The position numbers were made by a program, and so were the translations under genes. Below the pieces are notes generated by a model. That model had not been told where the DNA came from, made no database searches, and saw nothing but the letters and a program-made list of their open reading frames with translations. Shown here one piece after another: positions 1 to 12,738 of a stretch of 64,000 nt of DNA (within the stretch, counting starts at the first letter, position 1; each line of letters starts with the position of its first letter). Source of the stretch: Cephalopachus bancanus (taxonomy: Eukaryota; Chordata; Mammalia; Primates; Tarsiidae); the NCBI GenBank assembly GCA_027257055.1, contig JAPVLO010000073.1, positions 4,101,001-4,165,000 on the forward strand, read 5' to 3'.

Positions 1-450
1 ACCGATCACTCCATCTCCCCAAAAGACTTTACACTGCCTAAACGACCTTCAGCAAGGCATTTCAGGTGCTGCCTTGTTGGACTTGGCTGACTCTGCTTCT
101 TCCCATCAGTCCCTGCTCTTCACCCTGCTGCAACATAGCTGCAACTTCAGCATGCACCCATGACTACTCTTTCTCCAAATGTCCATCTGAATGTTTGCTT
201 TTCTGGGAAACCTTTCTGACTTTCCTATGAAGACATAGTCACTCCCACCTATTTACATTTATAGCATTTATACTTGTCTCTATCCTAACTCTTTAATTCC
301 ATCAAATCAATGTGCAGTTTTTATCTTTCTAAACTGAGAACTCCTTGAGTAACACTATGCCTTGTACTCCCAGCCCTGGCTCTGGCCCACACAGGTGTCA
401 ATTCTTCTTGACTAAGTGTGTGAATACTTGAGACCTCAATTAAAATATTG
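1..450 (+). repeat. L2 LINE 3'-end fragment
   Basis: The stretch reads like the L2 3' end: pyrimidine-rich sequence with 'actgagaactccttgagt', then text resembling the 'tgtactcccagc' part of the L2 tail, and a run-out resembling 'tgtgtgaatacttgag'. It is strongly diverged and cut by the window edge. Confidence 0.5.
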
Positions 451-1865
451 CAAGCTTACTAACTTAGGGTTGAGCTAGATGCCTAAAATTTGATACTGGA
501 CCCACTTTAGCTTATAAGTGTTTGGTGCCGAAGGAATTTAGATGTCATATTATTATTTTTCTTTTTTACCATTGGTTACATTGATATAGAATTCCCAAAT
601 AGGACATTTTTGGGTGAATTTATAGGCTAGGATTTCTGCTGTGGGTACGCCTATGTTGATAATGATGTTGAGTCATTTTAGGTTATGGGGAACAAAGAAA
701 ACTACATCAGCCTCTAGGGATTCTAAATCTCTGTAAAATCAATCATAAATTTTATATCACTCATGATGATGATACTCTCTTTCCCGCTTTCACCGCCAGC
801 TTGTTAAAGTGGCAAAGGTTGGAATGAGGGATGTGTGATCATTGAGCCAAGGCTTTTGAGTAAATTTCTGGAGTGTCTAGTGTAGTTCTTGCAATGCTAT
901 ATTTGAGAAACCATCCATGGTAAAGATACACAAACATCCAAGAAAGCCCAGGATTCACATTATTTTGGTAAATCTTAGAAATACATAATAGCAAGATTGG
1001 ATTCAGCCATGTGTATTTGCATACACATAAACTCACTTTTCCTCACTACCTCATAATTCAGAGTACCAACAAGAAAGAGGTGGTTCACTCAGAGGGCTTA
1101 GCTGAAGGAAAATTAAGAAAAAGGACAGTATACAGAGAAAAAAATCAGTTGTAAGGAAACCAACAAGGGAGTTTGAAGAAGATAGAAACACTGGAAAACC
1201 TTAACTTCTCCATGCCTGAAGGGGTAAGGGGAGGGAGCTGTAGCTATGGGAAAGAAGCTACTGCACGGTAATCCTGAGTGGAGGAACAGAGCCACTGGCA
1301 AACTACTCCTGGAAGGAAGGGGGCCAAGGAGTAGGAGTGGGAATTAATACCTTAACCTCTCTCTTCTTCTACCTTTTGATTCCCTGCCAGTGCCTACCAT
1401 TAGCCAACGCCAATTAGAAACCAGAAAGCAAGGAAGCCTGGCACAGAAGGAAGCAGAGACAGAAAACAGATCTGAAGGGGCAATGGAGAATGACTGACAT
1501 CCAATCTTATGAAGAACATCTAATTCTTGACTCCTCATCCATTTATAAAAGGACATCATTGATAAGCATGCACAGGGCAGTAACATATTGCAGGTTCATT
1601 GCCTTTTGGGTCAATGCATGTGATGAGAGATGAGTGGTACAGTTACTATGATATTCATCATCCTTAGAGTCCAAGCTGTGATATCCACTCAAGGTAGGAA
1701 AGATGAGAGACGAGAAACAAGACAGGCAAGACTTCAGATCCCCATGTCCTGTCCCAGTTTCAAGAAATCTGTTGTGATTGAATCTATTTATTATATTCAG
1801 TAATATGTAAGGCTGCATGCGAAATAAACCAGTCTAATAAAAAGATCCAGAAATAGAAATTAGAT
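451..1865. other. No recognisable gene or repeat
   Basis: Unique-looking AT-rich sequence lying downstream of MDFIC. The short open frames here have no protein-like composition and none resembles a known domain. Confidence 0.5.
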
Positions 1866-2068
1866 TTCCTAGGTATATCAGTAACTAACAACGTTACTTT
1901 AGGAAGTAAACCAAAGCAATCTATTCCATTTTTTTCATCTGTAAAATGGAAGAAAAAAATGTATATCCTAGAAGAATCATAGTGTTGTGAAGATCAAATG
2001 AGAAACTGAATATGGTTTCCTTTTGAAAAGTTAAACAAGCTCTACAAATGTCAGCCCTATCACTTTGC
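1866..2068 (+). repeat. MIR SINE fragment
   Basis: It contains the MIR core signature 'tttcatctgtaaaatgg', then 'gttgtgaagatcaaatgag' and the following 3' part, in plus orientation. The level of decay fits an ancient mammal-wide insertion. Confidence 0.65.
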
Positions 2069-5000
2069 TATCTTATAAAGCTGGTCCCTGGGTGTAGCTT
2101 GCCAATCATCACATCCTCTCTTTTTGGCTATCTTTCCTCTACACATGGAGCACTTCTCTCAACTCCAACTTAAACATCACATACAAAGGAAAGATAAGCA
2201 GTAAGAAAATCCAAATGCGTTGGCAATACCACTGCATGTTAAAAAGAAAGAACTAGATTCACGTTGAACTTCGTTTTCGTAGTGCATAACTCCCCTTTCC
2301 ATAGGTCCTATTAACTTCAAAGGGAGCTCCATGCATGTAAATGATTATATTTATTGGATGCGCCAACTCTTTCTTATCCTCCGGGCACAATTAGAAATAT
2401 CATAGAAAAATGAATGTCAGAGACTTGGATCCATATTTGATATTCTATGGGAAATTTCCCATAGCTACAGATGTTAAAAATTCTGCCCAATGGTCCAGTT
2501 ATGAAATTGTAGTATTTCCTCTTCTATATCCTTGGAATTATTTTTCTCTGATTTCCCTTTTTACATTAAAGGGAAAATATTCTCTTTAGGACCAGATAAC
2601 TAGTAATAAAATTGTGGCTTGTTGTACAACTTGGTGTAGTCCTATAAATTTAGACTGCGTAACCCTTTTCTTTCAAGGAACTGTCAGCGCTTCTCTGAGA
2701 TTATCCCATTAATGCAGCAACTCTGTTGCTACTTCAAGTTCACTCTGAGAACTGTTGTTAAGAGTCTGTGTCTGGGAACTAAATTCTTGGATGTGCAGTT
2801 TAATATTATATCCACTAAACCACACTGTAATTTCAGTGTTGTAAATTCAGACCATCATCAATATTCTTGTTAGGTAGCTATAAACTCACAATTTCTCCAG
2901 TTGAAGTCGCCGTGATCAATGAAAACAGATGGTTTTCATTGTTCTTGTTTGGAGCCCTACATTTTTCACACCAATCTGTTGTTTGTTCACTTTCAATTCA
3001 GTAACCTGATGGCTCACATTTAAAGCATCTCTAAGAACTGCCTCTGACAAACAACTTAATGTCCCCACTCTGTCCCATCATTGAATATAAATACCCTGCA
3101 AATGTTATAAACATGACTCCTCAGAAATATTACATATATATAACCTAAGAGGGAGGTTATCTCATTATATTTTAAGTGACAATTTAAAAAATAGAAGAAG
3201 GTTCTCAAGTTAAATATTTAGAGCTACTATATAAAAGAGAAAATGTAACTATTAAATAATAAAAACCTTTGCTGGAAACATATTCACATCTGATGGATGG
3301 TTTGAAAGACACAAGTACTTTCTTAAATAATGTGTCAATAAGCAATATGACTTTAAAAAGATTCATCTTAACTAGACTTGGAGACAAACAAATGGATCAT
3401 ATCAAAGTAATCTGGATCCATTTTGAATTATTTGTAAAAAAAAAAAAAAAAGTAAGCAAGGCCAGTCTAATTTTAGTAAATATTTTATAGAGCAAAACAA
3501 TCCAAGGTATATATAACAATCAAATTTCTAGTGAAAATGTGTGTAAGTAGGTTTATTTTGAAAGGAAAAGTCCTACTCCCAGTGTCATAACCAATTAAAT
3601 TCTCCAGGTAATGACCCCATTTGCATAGCGAGTGGAACCCACAAGTGGGAATTTTAATGGGTACACCACCTGAGTACAGTAATTGAGAGTGACACAACTT
3701 GAACTAGTTTTGTGCTTACCCCACTGAAAATTCTACTCATATTATTTTTAATGTCAAGCTACAAGTCAAATTTCAAGATGATGGATTTGTTCTTTTTTAA
3801 GCACCGAGTTTGAATAAAAGAAATGCTTTAATTCTGTTATGCATTGCATATCTTTGCTTTAACTAATCTGTAGTTCTGATTCTCACCATTGCTTCCCTTT
3901 CTTCAGTGATTAAATTTTATTCATTAATTTGAGAATAATTAGATAAAAAATAATGTCCTTGGCAGCTAAATTGCTTTTGGATTGCAATTTAATGTACTTT
4001 TGCCAGAATATGTATTACAGTTAAGCTGGCATAATAGTTTACTAAAATGTAATTTTGTAAATATGTCCAATTATTCCTTCTGATGATCTAACAAAATCTA
4101 ATATAATAGGTATTCATTGGTATGTTACTCCTTCACCTCAACACCAGTAAAGCGCAGTTTCTGAAGAGCCAGTCAGAGACGCCTTGTCATCTAAAGGTGT
4201 TACCTTTAAAAGACATGCTCCTTATCACTCAGGCACTATTCATGTCCTTGAAAGAACTGTGCATTCTGATTGAGGGATCATACGATGTCCACATTAAATT
4301 ATATAATAAAGGTGATTTCAAGACTCTAAGAGTCACACACACATGATGAACTGTGCTTTCTAGGTTTTGAGGTGACATTGCAAAACTTCTTTTGTTTCAC
4401 TCTAAGATTGCTTGCGCTACTCACTGTTTGTAGGTGTTTGACACCACTCCGCCACATCTGTAATTGGCATAGCATCCAGCAGACAGGCTCTGTACATCTT
4501 TACACTGCAACCTACCAAGTTAAGAAATGTATTGGTTCAATATAAAACAGCAGGCTGTTTTTAGACATAGTTACTAGTGCACAAGCTTTAATATGGCTTG
4601 GCTTCATCCTATAATGAGATCTTTTGGTTCCCTGCTCAACAGGCTTTTATTCCTTTGCAAAAGGCTATGAACTATGTCAAGTGGATCAGCTGCTTTTGTA
4701 CACCCTCTTTCTTGGCTTTGGAACATAATTCTTTTGCTTCTACCCCTTTGTGCATCAGACAGAACTTAAGAACCTTTTCCATTTTTCAAGCTAAACTTAG
4801 AATTTGTTTGAATTTGCACCATTTTCCTAATAATTACATTCTCAACCAAACCTCACACAAAGACCTGCCTGGAAGTGAACCACCTAATTGCAGAACTATA
4901 TTTTGTCTTTAAAATATATATCTATAGCTCATGCCAGTAATGTGTCAAAGGATGGTGATCTAATATGATTTCTTCACAGTCACCTCATACCTACATTCAG

Positions 5001-5522
5001 GATCCTCTTTAGTGAGCACTAAATGGACAGTGATGGGGGATGGGGGCATAAATAATGGACAAATAAAAAAATGAAACTAGATCTACTCGTCGTACTTCCA
5101 TCTGAAGGCAGGAAACTATTTAAGTTGACATCAGACTGCTTAGGAGTTATAGTGGTGTCCTCAGGTAAAATCTCATGCCATTGTCCCAGCATGAAGAAAA
5201 ATGAGGAGGTACAGACTCTGCTTGCCTAAAGACACAGCTTTCCAGTTGGGGCCTGGCTGGGACTTCGTTTATTTCACTTCCAGATTGCCTGTTGACTTCA
5301 CTAAAATTTGACTATATAAGGTGTCCGCTTATATAATATTTGAGTCACAGTGCCTTGAAGTAAATGGAGTAATCACTGTCCCTTGGGAATACTGTGATGT
5401 TAAAAATACATAGTAGATTTAGTAGATAATAATAGTTTTTGCAAAAACCCACCCTCCACGATAGGGCTGCACCACAATGTTATCCCCTCTCCACAACTTC
5501 TTCCATTTTAACTAACACCTCT
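2069..5522. other. No recognisable gene or repeat
   Basis: About 3.4 kb of AT-rich sequence with no repeat I can name, apart from a short A run near 3,437-3,451. The open frames are short and of random appearance. It could hold conserved non-coding DNA downstream of MDFIC, which needs an alignment to test. Confidence 0.4.
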
Positions 5523-5872
5523 AAAAGTAATTTTAATTCATTTTAAATATATGGGGTATAATTTAGGATTAGGTATAAAAGTGGTCATCGTATAGGTAAA
5601 GTTTGGGCCTACCTTTGGTCCCTGCTTTACCTGATTTGAGATCAGGTATCCTTATTTGATGTTCTGTGCATTCCCTTCCCTCCCTTGGTAGCATCCTATA
5701 ACTGCCAAACCTTTTCTTATAGTGTTATGATAAATGTTCAGGATCCGCTTATAAGTGAGAACATGTGGTACTCAGGTTTTTGTTTCTGTGATTGATCACT
5801 GAGCAAGATAGACTCCAAATTCATCTAAGTTGCTGCGAAGGCCATAATTTTGTTCTTCCAAAAGTAATTTTA
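5523..5872 (-). mobile_element. 5'-truncated L1 3' end with target-site duplication
   Basis: In minus orientation this reads as the last part of L1 ORF2 and the 3' UTR. The plus strand carries 'cttataagtgagaacatgtg', then 'gatcactgagcaagatagac' and 'aaattcatctaagttgctgc', which match the order of the inverted L1 3' end. A 13-bp direct repeat, aaaagtaatttta, flanks it at 5,523-5,535 and 5,860-5,872 and is a good target-site duplication. No coding capacity remains. Confidence 0.75.
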
Positions 5873-7891
5873 CATCGGTAAGTAAATATTAGCAAGCCTC
5901 ACGGTTGGAACTGCTTTATCATGGAGGTGCCAAACTTCTCTCCTACATTGAAACTACCTGAGGGTTATGTGACTTCCTTGAGTTTCCTAGTACCAATCCA
6001 AGCACAAAGAAAACACTCACTATAAAGGTATTGATTATAGGGGTGCATGGAAATGAAGGGTTGAAAGGACACCTTGCAATATCTAATCCTTGAATGAAAA
6101 TATAAATAGTGTGAAACAAACCCTATCAGTATTTTAACCTTTGTTTAAAACAGAATTGGTATGCTCTACCACATTAGTGTAAAAGAGAAAACAAAATAGA
6201 TATTATAGTATTTGATGAAATTTTATCTTGCCTGTCAGATTAGATGCAGCAATCTTATAGGCCTACAACTAACAAGTAATTGGAAGAGGTAAACGGTCTT
6301 GAATAATCTGAACAATAATCTTATCAATAAATGAACGTATTCATTAGGGAGTTGGATAATCTAAGCACTTAGCTAGCATTTGAAAAGGCAAGACACAGAG
6401 TCTCTGGGCTCCATTATTATGTATGTTAGGCAGTGACATTTGATGTTTATAACATTAGAATCTAGGGCACTGACAAAGTTTGTATGGGTAAGGAATGGAA
6501 AGTTATTACATAAGGTAGCCTTGGTTACTCCTTGAATTGTTCGGATAACACTGACTATTCAGGTGTGGAAAATGGATACAGCCGATTCACTGGAATACAG
6601 AAATAAAATTATTATTTTCTAAATAAAAAGATCTCCTAAATAAAGTCATACTGCATTGTTTTAGCTAAATGCTAACTGCAAAACATTTACAAAATTGTGC
6701 TACTATAAGCCATAGCTGGAAATACTTTTGATGATTTCCTTTTGTGTGAAATTAATTAAATCTAATACTTAATTTCATAAATCTTGAGCATTTTTATCTT
6801 AGTCCTCAATCTCAGCATGTATAAAAAATTACCAAAGTTTTTATAAGTTAAAATATAATTCCAAAGTAAATAAATGAAATCGATTTACTAAAAACAGCAT
6901 AAAACTTATATTTTGACATACTGTGTATTTTTAAAAGAACACTATGTTTTGAAATCACACATCAACTATGATTTTACACTATACATTGATCTGTATCTTT
7001 TGTAGTTTATGGGCATGAGTCATGTGATGGGCATGAGTCATGTGATTTACATAAGGAGACTAGGATATCTTCAGAAAGGAATGTGATGAAGAAAAACCTC
7101 ACGTTTTAAATTATGGTTGATTAATTCAAACATAAATCAATATATCAATTAGATATGGAAGAATGCTATAACACAATAAAAAAGTCAGTTTTCAAAATTT
7201 TCAAAATAGTGTATTTAGGATAATACAAGTCCAGTTTAAAATTATTTAAGATTGTTTCCATTTTTAAAAAGAGATCAAATCTATAACTGACCAAATCTAT
7301 AACTGTAAATTATAGCACTTAGTCATGATGGCAATGTAATTCAACAAAACATTTAACATACAGAAATCCTAAAATATATTGAAACTATTTTCACATTTGC
7401 CTACTTTTCCTTTTTTCCCTTTAATTATACAAGATGCTTTATGGAATGATTGTCTAGAATAGACAACGGAGGAAAAGTATTATGACTATAAATACAAAAA
7501 TAAAGTTCTGGTATCCATTATTGTTCCCTACTGTGGAGAAACATTTCAAATGTGCTAATATATCATCACAAATAGTAGCAGGATTTAATATTTAATTATA
7601 AATATTAGACAAACGAGTTGGTTGAAAAACTTTGCAGCATAAAAAGTCAAACTTTCTAACAATTGCAGGTCGTTATAAGGCTTTATATGCCTGTAAACAG
7701 ATGATATTTTGACATCCTAATATGTAAGTGTAAGTTAATTTGGGGTATAGGTAAATATTTAGATTCTGGTTACTATGAAATTGTAAAAATATAATCTTAT
7801 ATTTGATGTAACAAATGAAAGAAGCTCTTCAGAGAAGGAATAGGAAGACAGCTGTTTACTAGAATACAATTTAAATCCAACAATGTGAAAG

Positions 7892-7893
<2 letters not shown>
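5873..7893. other. AT-rich block, no gene; contains a tandem duplication
   Basis: No repeat family is recognised. The only structured item is the 18-bp perfect duplication at 7,011-7,046, listed separately. Confidence 0.4.
7011..7046. promoter_or_regulatory. Tandem duplicate of an AP-1 / M-box composite motif
   Basis: The 18-mer gggcatgagtcatgtgat occurs twice head to tail without mismatch. Each copy holds TGAGTCA, an AP-1 consensus (7,016-7,022 and 7,034-7,040), overlapping TCATGTGA, an E-box of the M-box type bound by MiT/TFE factors (7,020-7,027 and 7,038-7,045). The motifs are visible; function is inference. Confidence 0.3.

Positions 7894-7942
<49 letters not shown>
7894..7942. repeat. 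(TG)n microsatellite
   Basis: About 24 uninterrupted TG units. Confidence 0.97.
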
Positions 7943-7946
<4 letters not shown>

Positions 7947-8029
7947 AGCAATAAAAAATAAGATTCAAGAGTTTGCTAACTTTTTCCTTTTTTCAGTCCT
8001 GAATGTAATGATAAAACTAGAAACTAGGT

Positions 8030-8035
8030 TTTATT
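8030..8035 (-). terminator. Candidate polyadenylation signal for MDFIC
   Basis: This is the first AATAAA hexamer on the minus strand that I found downstream of the MDFIC stop. It would give a 3' UTR of about 1.9 kb, containing an antisense L2 fragment and an antisense Alu. An ATTAAA variant also occurs near 9,066. Neither can be chosen from sequence alone, and the true 3' end may lie elsewhere. Confidence 0.25.
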
Positions 8036-8508
8036 TCAAAGGAAAAAGCAGAGGCGGTGTCCTCATGCTTCAGGTTAAAAACTTCTCATAAAAGGCTAGG
8101 TTTGCTAAAGGCTTCCTAAAAAAAATGTGCTTTTGTTATTACTATCAATTTGATATATAGCCAGAATAATGGAAAATAACTATTAATCCCAAAGTATACT
8201 TTTAAAACTCATAGAAGAAAGAATATTAAATCAAACCAAATGACAATTTTAAAGAGATCAGTCTGAGAAGAGCATATAGTCTGAAAATTTACTCTCCTTT
8301 TCATCTGAGTCACACAGTCTCTATGTCTCCATAACTACATAATTAGTCTTGTAATTGACTTATTTCTTTGTACCTAAGAATCTTTATAACCTGCCATATT
8401 CATTTAACTTAACACAAAATTGTAATCCTGAAATTTGGTCACAGTAGTGGAAGTCTCAATTCCCTCTGCATTGGAAGGAGTGGTTTGCATTTAAGAATAA
8501 ATATGGTG

Positions 8509-8800
8509 GGTCGGGTACAGTGGCTCAAGCCTGTAATCCCAGCATTTTGGGAGGCTGAGGCGAGATTATTGCCTGAGTCCAGGGGTTGGAGACCAGCCTG
8601 GGCAACTTGGTGAGACCTCGTCTCTACAAAAAATCAAAATATTAGCCGGGTGTGGTAGCATGCGCCTGTAGTTCTAGCTACTTGGAAGCCTGAGGCAGAA
8701 GGATCTCCTGAGCCCAGCATGTTGAGGCTGTGGGCTGTGAGCCTGCCACTGCATTCCAGCCCGGGCGCCAAATGAGATTCTGATGGAGAAAAAAAAAAGA
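8509..8800 (+). mobile_element. Alu SINE, older type
   Basis: A dimeric Alu with left arm 'gcctgtaatcccagcatttt', a short A-rich middle and a right arm ending in an A tail. The right arm has 'gtgggctgtgagcctgccac', an intermediate form related to the younger local Alus. It is antisense to MDFIC and may lie in its 3' UTR. Confidence 0.92.
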
Positions 8801-9234
8801 TTAAATATGTTTATAAAATATAGCACTAGTTAAGAAACAAACCAAAACAATCAATAACCTTCCCCCCAAATACATGAAGCTCTGAAAATAAAAGAAAACC
8901 TTTGAATAAATCAGAATACTGAGATATTAATGTAAAAATTTCCTAATTTAAATGTAATTTGTCAAAAGTGCTCAGTCTTCTTTATAAAATATAGCTATTT
9001 TAATAAGGCATTATGTCTTCATCAAAAAATTTATCATAACATTTAAATTATGTGTAAGAAAACATTTTAATTAATTTTATAGTTTAAAGAAAGCTGTATT
9101 CCTGCAACTAAAAAAGAAAAGTATGCTGAAGTCACTTTTCTTTGAACTAGTTAAGGGCACACACAGTTCAGAGTGTCCACTTAAAACTTTATCTTAAATC
9201 TAAATAACTCATTTAAGCAGCAGATGAATCACTC

Positions 9235-9480
9235 ATCCTAAGAAGCTTCCTGAATACTCTGGTAGCTGTTTTCTGTATATTCCTACAGCCTTTTGAGTTT
9301 ATGTCTCTTATAATTCTCACTTCAGTATGTCTTGTGATATAGTCCATTCTTCACAGGTCTCTTTCCTCTGCTAAACTGCGTGTTCCTGTGGACAGGAGCA
9401 GTATGATACACATCACCATGATCTGGGCAAGACAGTCAACACAGTAAGCACTCAATATCTGTTGTACAATATTGTAAAAA
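9235..9480 (+). repeat. L2 LINE 3'-end fragment
   Basis: It contains 'tctttcctctgctaaactgc' and 'agcactcaatatctgttg', typical of the L2 tail and heavily diverged. It lies in the region downstream of the MDFIC stop, in antisense orientation. Confidence 0.5.
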
Positions 9481-9941
9481 GGAAGGTGAGCAAGAGAGTG
9501 TAGAGTGCCCAAATATTGTGTGGGTGTGTTTCCTAGTTTACTTTAAAACAAACAATGCTTACTTTTAACCATTAACAGAGACACATAAAAAATAAAATGT
9601 CTGGTTTAAATACCCACTGAGAAATAATATGAGAATGGTTAGAAGAAACAGAAATATTGATTAAAAAAGGAGATATTTAACATTTAGGGGGGTGTCAAAA
9701 TGTCCCTAAGTTATTGTAACTCATTAATAAGTTTAAAACATTAGTTAAAGTTGTTAAAATTTCACACATTAAACCATGTAGATTTGGTTAAAGAGAAAAG
9801 ACTTTCAGAGATTACTTAAAAGAATGAGTTAACAGTGCAAATACCAAGGTACTTCATGAGAATCTTACCATGTGCTTTTCTTCCCCCTTACAAGAAAAAA
9901 TTTAAAACTCTCCAGTTTTAACACAAACAAAAGATAAATAT

Positions 9942-10189
9942 TTATGAAGGAAAACAAATTCCACAGCATTCCATACAGATTTCCAAACAGTCTGATGACT
10001 CACAACAGGCATCCATGATGCCACAATCCATATCACAAGGGCAGTTACAGTCATCCCCCATTTCATCTCCACAGCAACAGCAGCAGGCTTCCGAGGTGCA
10101 GATGCCACAAGATGCTTGTCCCAGGACAATATTGCAGAGGGTCAGGAATTCGCAGAACAAGCACGCCAGGATACAGTGGACACAGCAAT
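9942..10189 (-). CDS. MDFIC: MDFIC terminal coding exon (I-mfa domain, C-terminus)
   Basis: This exon encodes the last 81 residues plus the stop TAA (9,944-9,942) of MDFIC, and I recognise its cysteine-rich I-mfa domain directly. Twenty-four of the 81 residues are cysteine, including a run of five in TSEACCCCCGD, and the protein ends CCGICFPS. The exon begins with AT after an intron ending AAAG. Joined to the G that ends the upstream exon this gives GAT (Asp), so the junction reads SSPE-D-CCVHC. A pyrimidine tract lies about 30 bases upstream of the acceptor. From knowledge of the family, the I-mfa domain binds transcription regulators (MyoD-family factors, LEF1/TCF, cyclin T1 of P-TEFb), and the C-terminal cysteines are lipid-modified where MDFIC acts as an auxiliary subunit of PIEZO channels. 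The sequence is intact, with no frameshift, and appears identical to the human domain as I remember it. The exon continues into a 3' UTR on its lower-coordinate side whose end I cannot fix. Confidence 0.95.
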
Positions 10190-10742
10190 CTTTGTTTTCA
10201 GTTGTGAGGCGACCACATGGTGGGAAAAAGAAGGAAAATATAATACATGTTATTAATAGGCAAAAGAATTGAGCAAAATATTTAAGTAATCTACCACCCA
10301 AATGAAGTTTTCTGTGAGCTGGGAGCTCCAAAAGAAGCTTACATTAAATTCTAGATAAATTATTCTTAGAAGGAGATACTGCATTAAAAAAAAAAGTAGC
10401 ATGTGTGTGCATGTGTGTTAGATTATTACTTTCGCACACTGTGTGATGACCCTTGAGTCCTAAACCACTTTTCTGTGCTTCTTACCCATTCTTTCTATGT
10501 TCTGTTGCTCTCTGTAATACTGGGCTAAAACAGTTCTATGGTATTTAATAAAGTTCTTCAGAAATAGAACTTTCCCTCAACTGCTCCACCTACTTGCTGC
10601 AAAACTGGAAAGAAAACAAATTAAGCATAAAATATTTGGTATATTACTGATTAATTAATTCAGTAGTTAAACCAGCATTCATTAAACTGGGATCAATGAT
10701 ATTTTACTTTCCAATGTAACGGACTCAATTTCATGGTTTGAA

Positions 10743-11060
10743 TTTTTTTTTTTTTTGAATCAGGGTCTCTGATGGCCAGACTAGAGTGCAGTGGCACAAT
10801 TATGGCTCACTGCAGCCTCGATCTCCTGGGCTCAGATGATCCTTCCGCCTCAGCCTCCTGAATAGATGGGACTAGAGGCATGCACCACCATGACTGGCTA
10901 ATTCTTTTTTTTTTTCTTTTTCTTTGTTTTTTTTGGTAGAGATGAGGCCTCACTGTGTTGGTATTGCCCAGGCTGGTGTCAAACTCCTGGGCTCAAGCAA
11001 TCCTCTTGCCTTGGCTCCCAAAGTGTTGGGATTACAGGTATGAACCACCATGCCCAGCCC
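10743..11060 (-). mobile_element. Alu SINE, older (J-like) type
   Basis: It begins with a T run on the plus strand and ends 'aaccaccatgcccagcc'. Both arms are present, separated by a long T-rich linker. It lies about 550 bases inside the intron from the terminal exon and is in the same orientation as MDFIC. Confidence 0.93.
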
Positions 11061-12736
11061 TAATTATTTTTTTAATTTCACAAAAATTAAAGAAAAATAT
11101 TGATACTCTGGTTGGGTCAAACTATTGTTTTTGAATTGTTCATCTGCCTATTTTTAACAAAGGATTTGTGGCTTAGCAGATGTGGATAATGACACAGTAC
11201 TTTGGTGGCAAAGTACTTTACATCAGATTATCTCCTAAGACATATCTAATGTCTCTTCAAACAACCATGTTCACCAAACTTAATAAACTGATAAAAAGGT
11301 GAAAAATCAAACAGATTACAATCGAATACATTTAGGATACCACATTCTTATGGTCTTTCCTTTAGAATTCTGGGGCAACTGAGAAACAATGAAAATAAAT
11401 TTCTATTTCTGGAGAACATATTATATTAACATATATAATAAAATCATTTAAGACCAATGTTATAAGACATTTGTCCACTATCAGAAATTATTTTAAATTT
11501 TTACCAGGATTATTACTAAGTTATTTTTTGTGTGTGCTTTAAAATTTTGTACAATTCAAGTTTTAATAAAAAGATCCCACTTCCTATAGTACCAAAAAGA
11601 CACAACTATCCCCACCTTCCTCCCATTGTTACATGCCCTTTGTATTTCTGTATTTGGCATTAAAATTGAGCGCCTTCAACGGAGTGTCAGCAAATTGTGT
11701 GAAAACCAGAGATGAGGGAAAGAAAACCCAGCTTGTTGCTTGGCAGCCCTGCTGTAATAGAAAACAATGCATCTCTATATATAATGCCATATAACTTTGC
11801 ATGTAGACGTGAACTGACAGAATTCTTCTACTACAAATTTATCTGCTACAAATGCTTTAAGTAAGGAAAAACAAACACCAAAGTACCTAGGGCAGTCTCT
11901 CAACTCTATGGGCCTATGCCTACCCATCCCATCAAACTCTCCCCAACTCCTTGAACACTTCCCCGTTTCTCTGCGGTCTCTAACTTCGTAGAGGATTCAG
12001 AGGACAACAGGAGGAAATGTGAAAACATGAAGTCATACACTCCACATGCCAGGCAATAAAAAGTGGGGGGGTTGGAGAAGAATTCAAAGAGAAACTCCAG
12101 AGTTGTTTGCAGAATTAAAGGCTAGAAGAACACATCAATCTTTCCTTTCTTCTTAGCGCCTAGCACACTCTCACATATGATGGTTCACACAGCAATTGAG
12201 GAAACAATCAGAGTTATGAGAGTCTCCAGTTTTCTCCATCTGTTGATTTCTGGTAGTACTCAATCAGTTCAGGAGAACTCTGAAAACAACCTACATGAAT
12301 GGCGGTCCATAACCTTACAAAGTTCTGGGTTTCTAGAGAGATTGTCCCTGGTTTCTATCAACATTTTACAGTTTCATCCCAATGCCTGACATATATGTCT
12401 CTGTTCAGTTGAGCTTTTCCAGGATTATATTAGCACTATGATTTGTAAAATATTTGCGACATTATAAACAGCTATGTTTATCATTATTAAGGAAATAGTT
12501 TTTAACTGGCAGCAAGCCAGCTTTATTCAATGTCCTGTCAAACAAATCCCATATTAACAATTCCAACAACACTTCATTAAGATCTTAACTTTCAAGTCTA
12601 AGAGAAGGACTCTACAAAAACCCATTTTACATTGAAGAATTTTTAACTGAGTGTTTTTAAGACCCTAAGAATAGTTACTAGGCATATACATTCTTTATAT
12701 AGCTATCATAAAATTCATCAAACATATAACTATATG
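11061..12736. other. Intronic, no recognisable gene or repeat
   Basis: AT-rich intronic sequence. The short open frames here do not resemble proteins. Confidence 0.4.
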
Positions 12737-12738
12737 TA

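Noticed and set aside
7759..7968. Open frame with a run of His-Thr
   Set aside because: Translation of the (TG)n microsatellite.
9942..10331. A 129-residue protein starting at 10,331
   Set aside because: The first codon is TTG, not ATG, and the first 47 codons are intron. The splice acceptor at 10,190/10,189 fits the phase of the upstream exon and the known protein.
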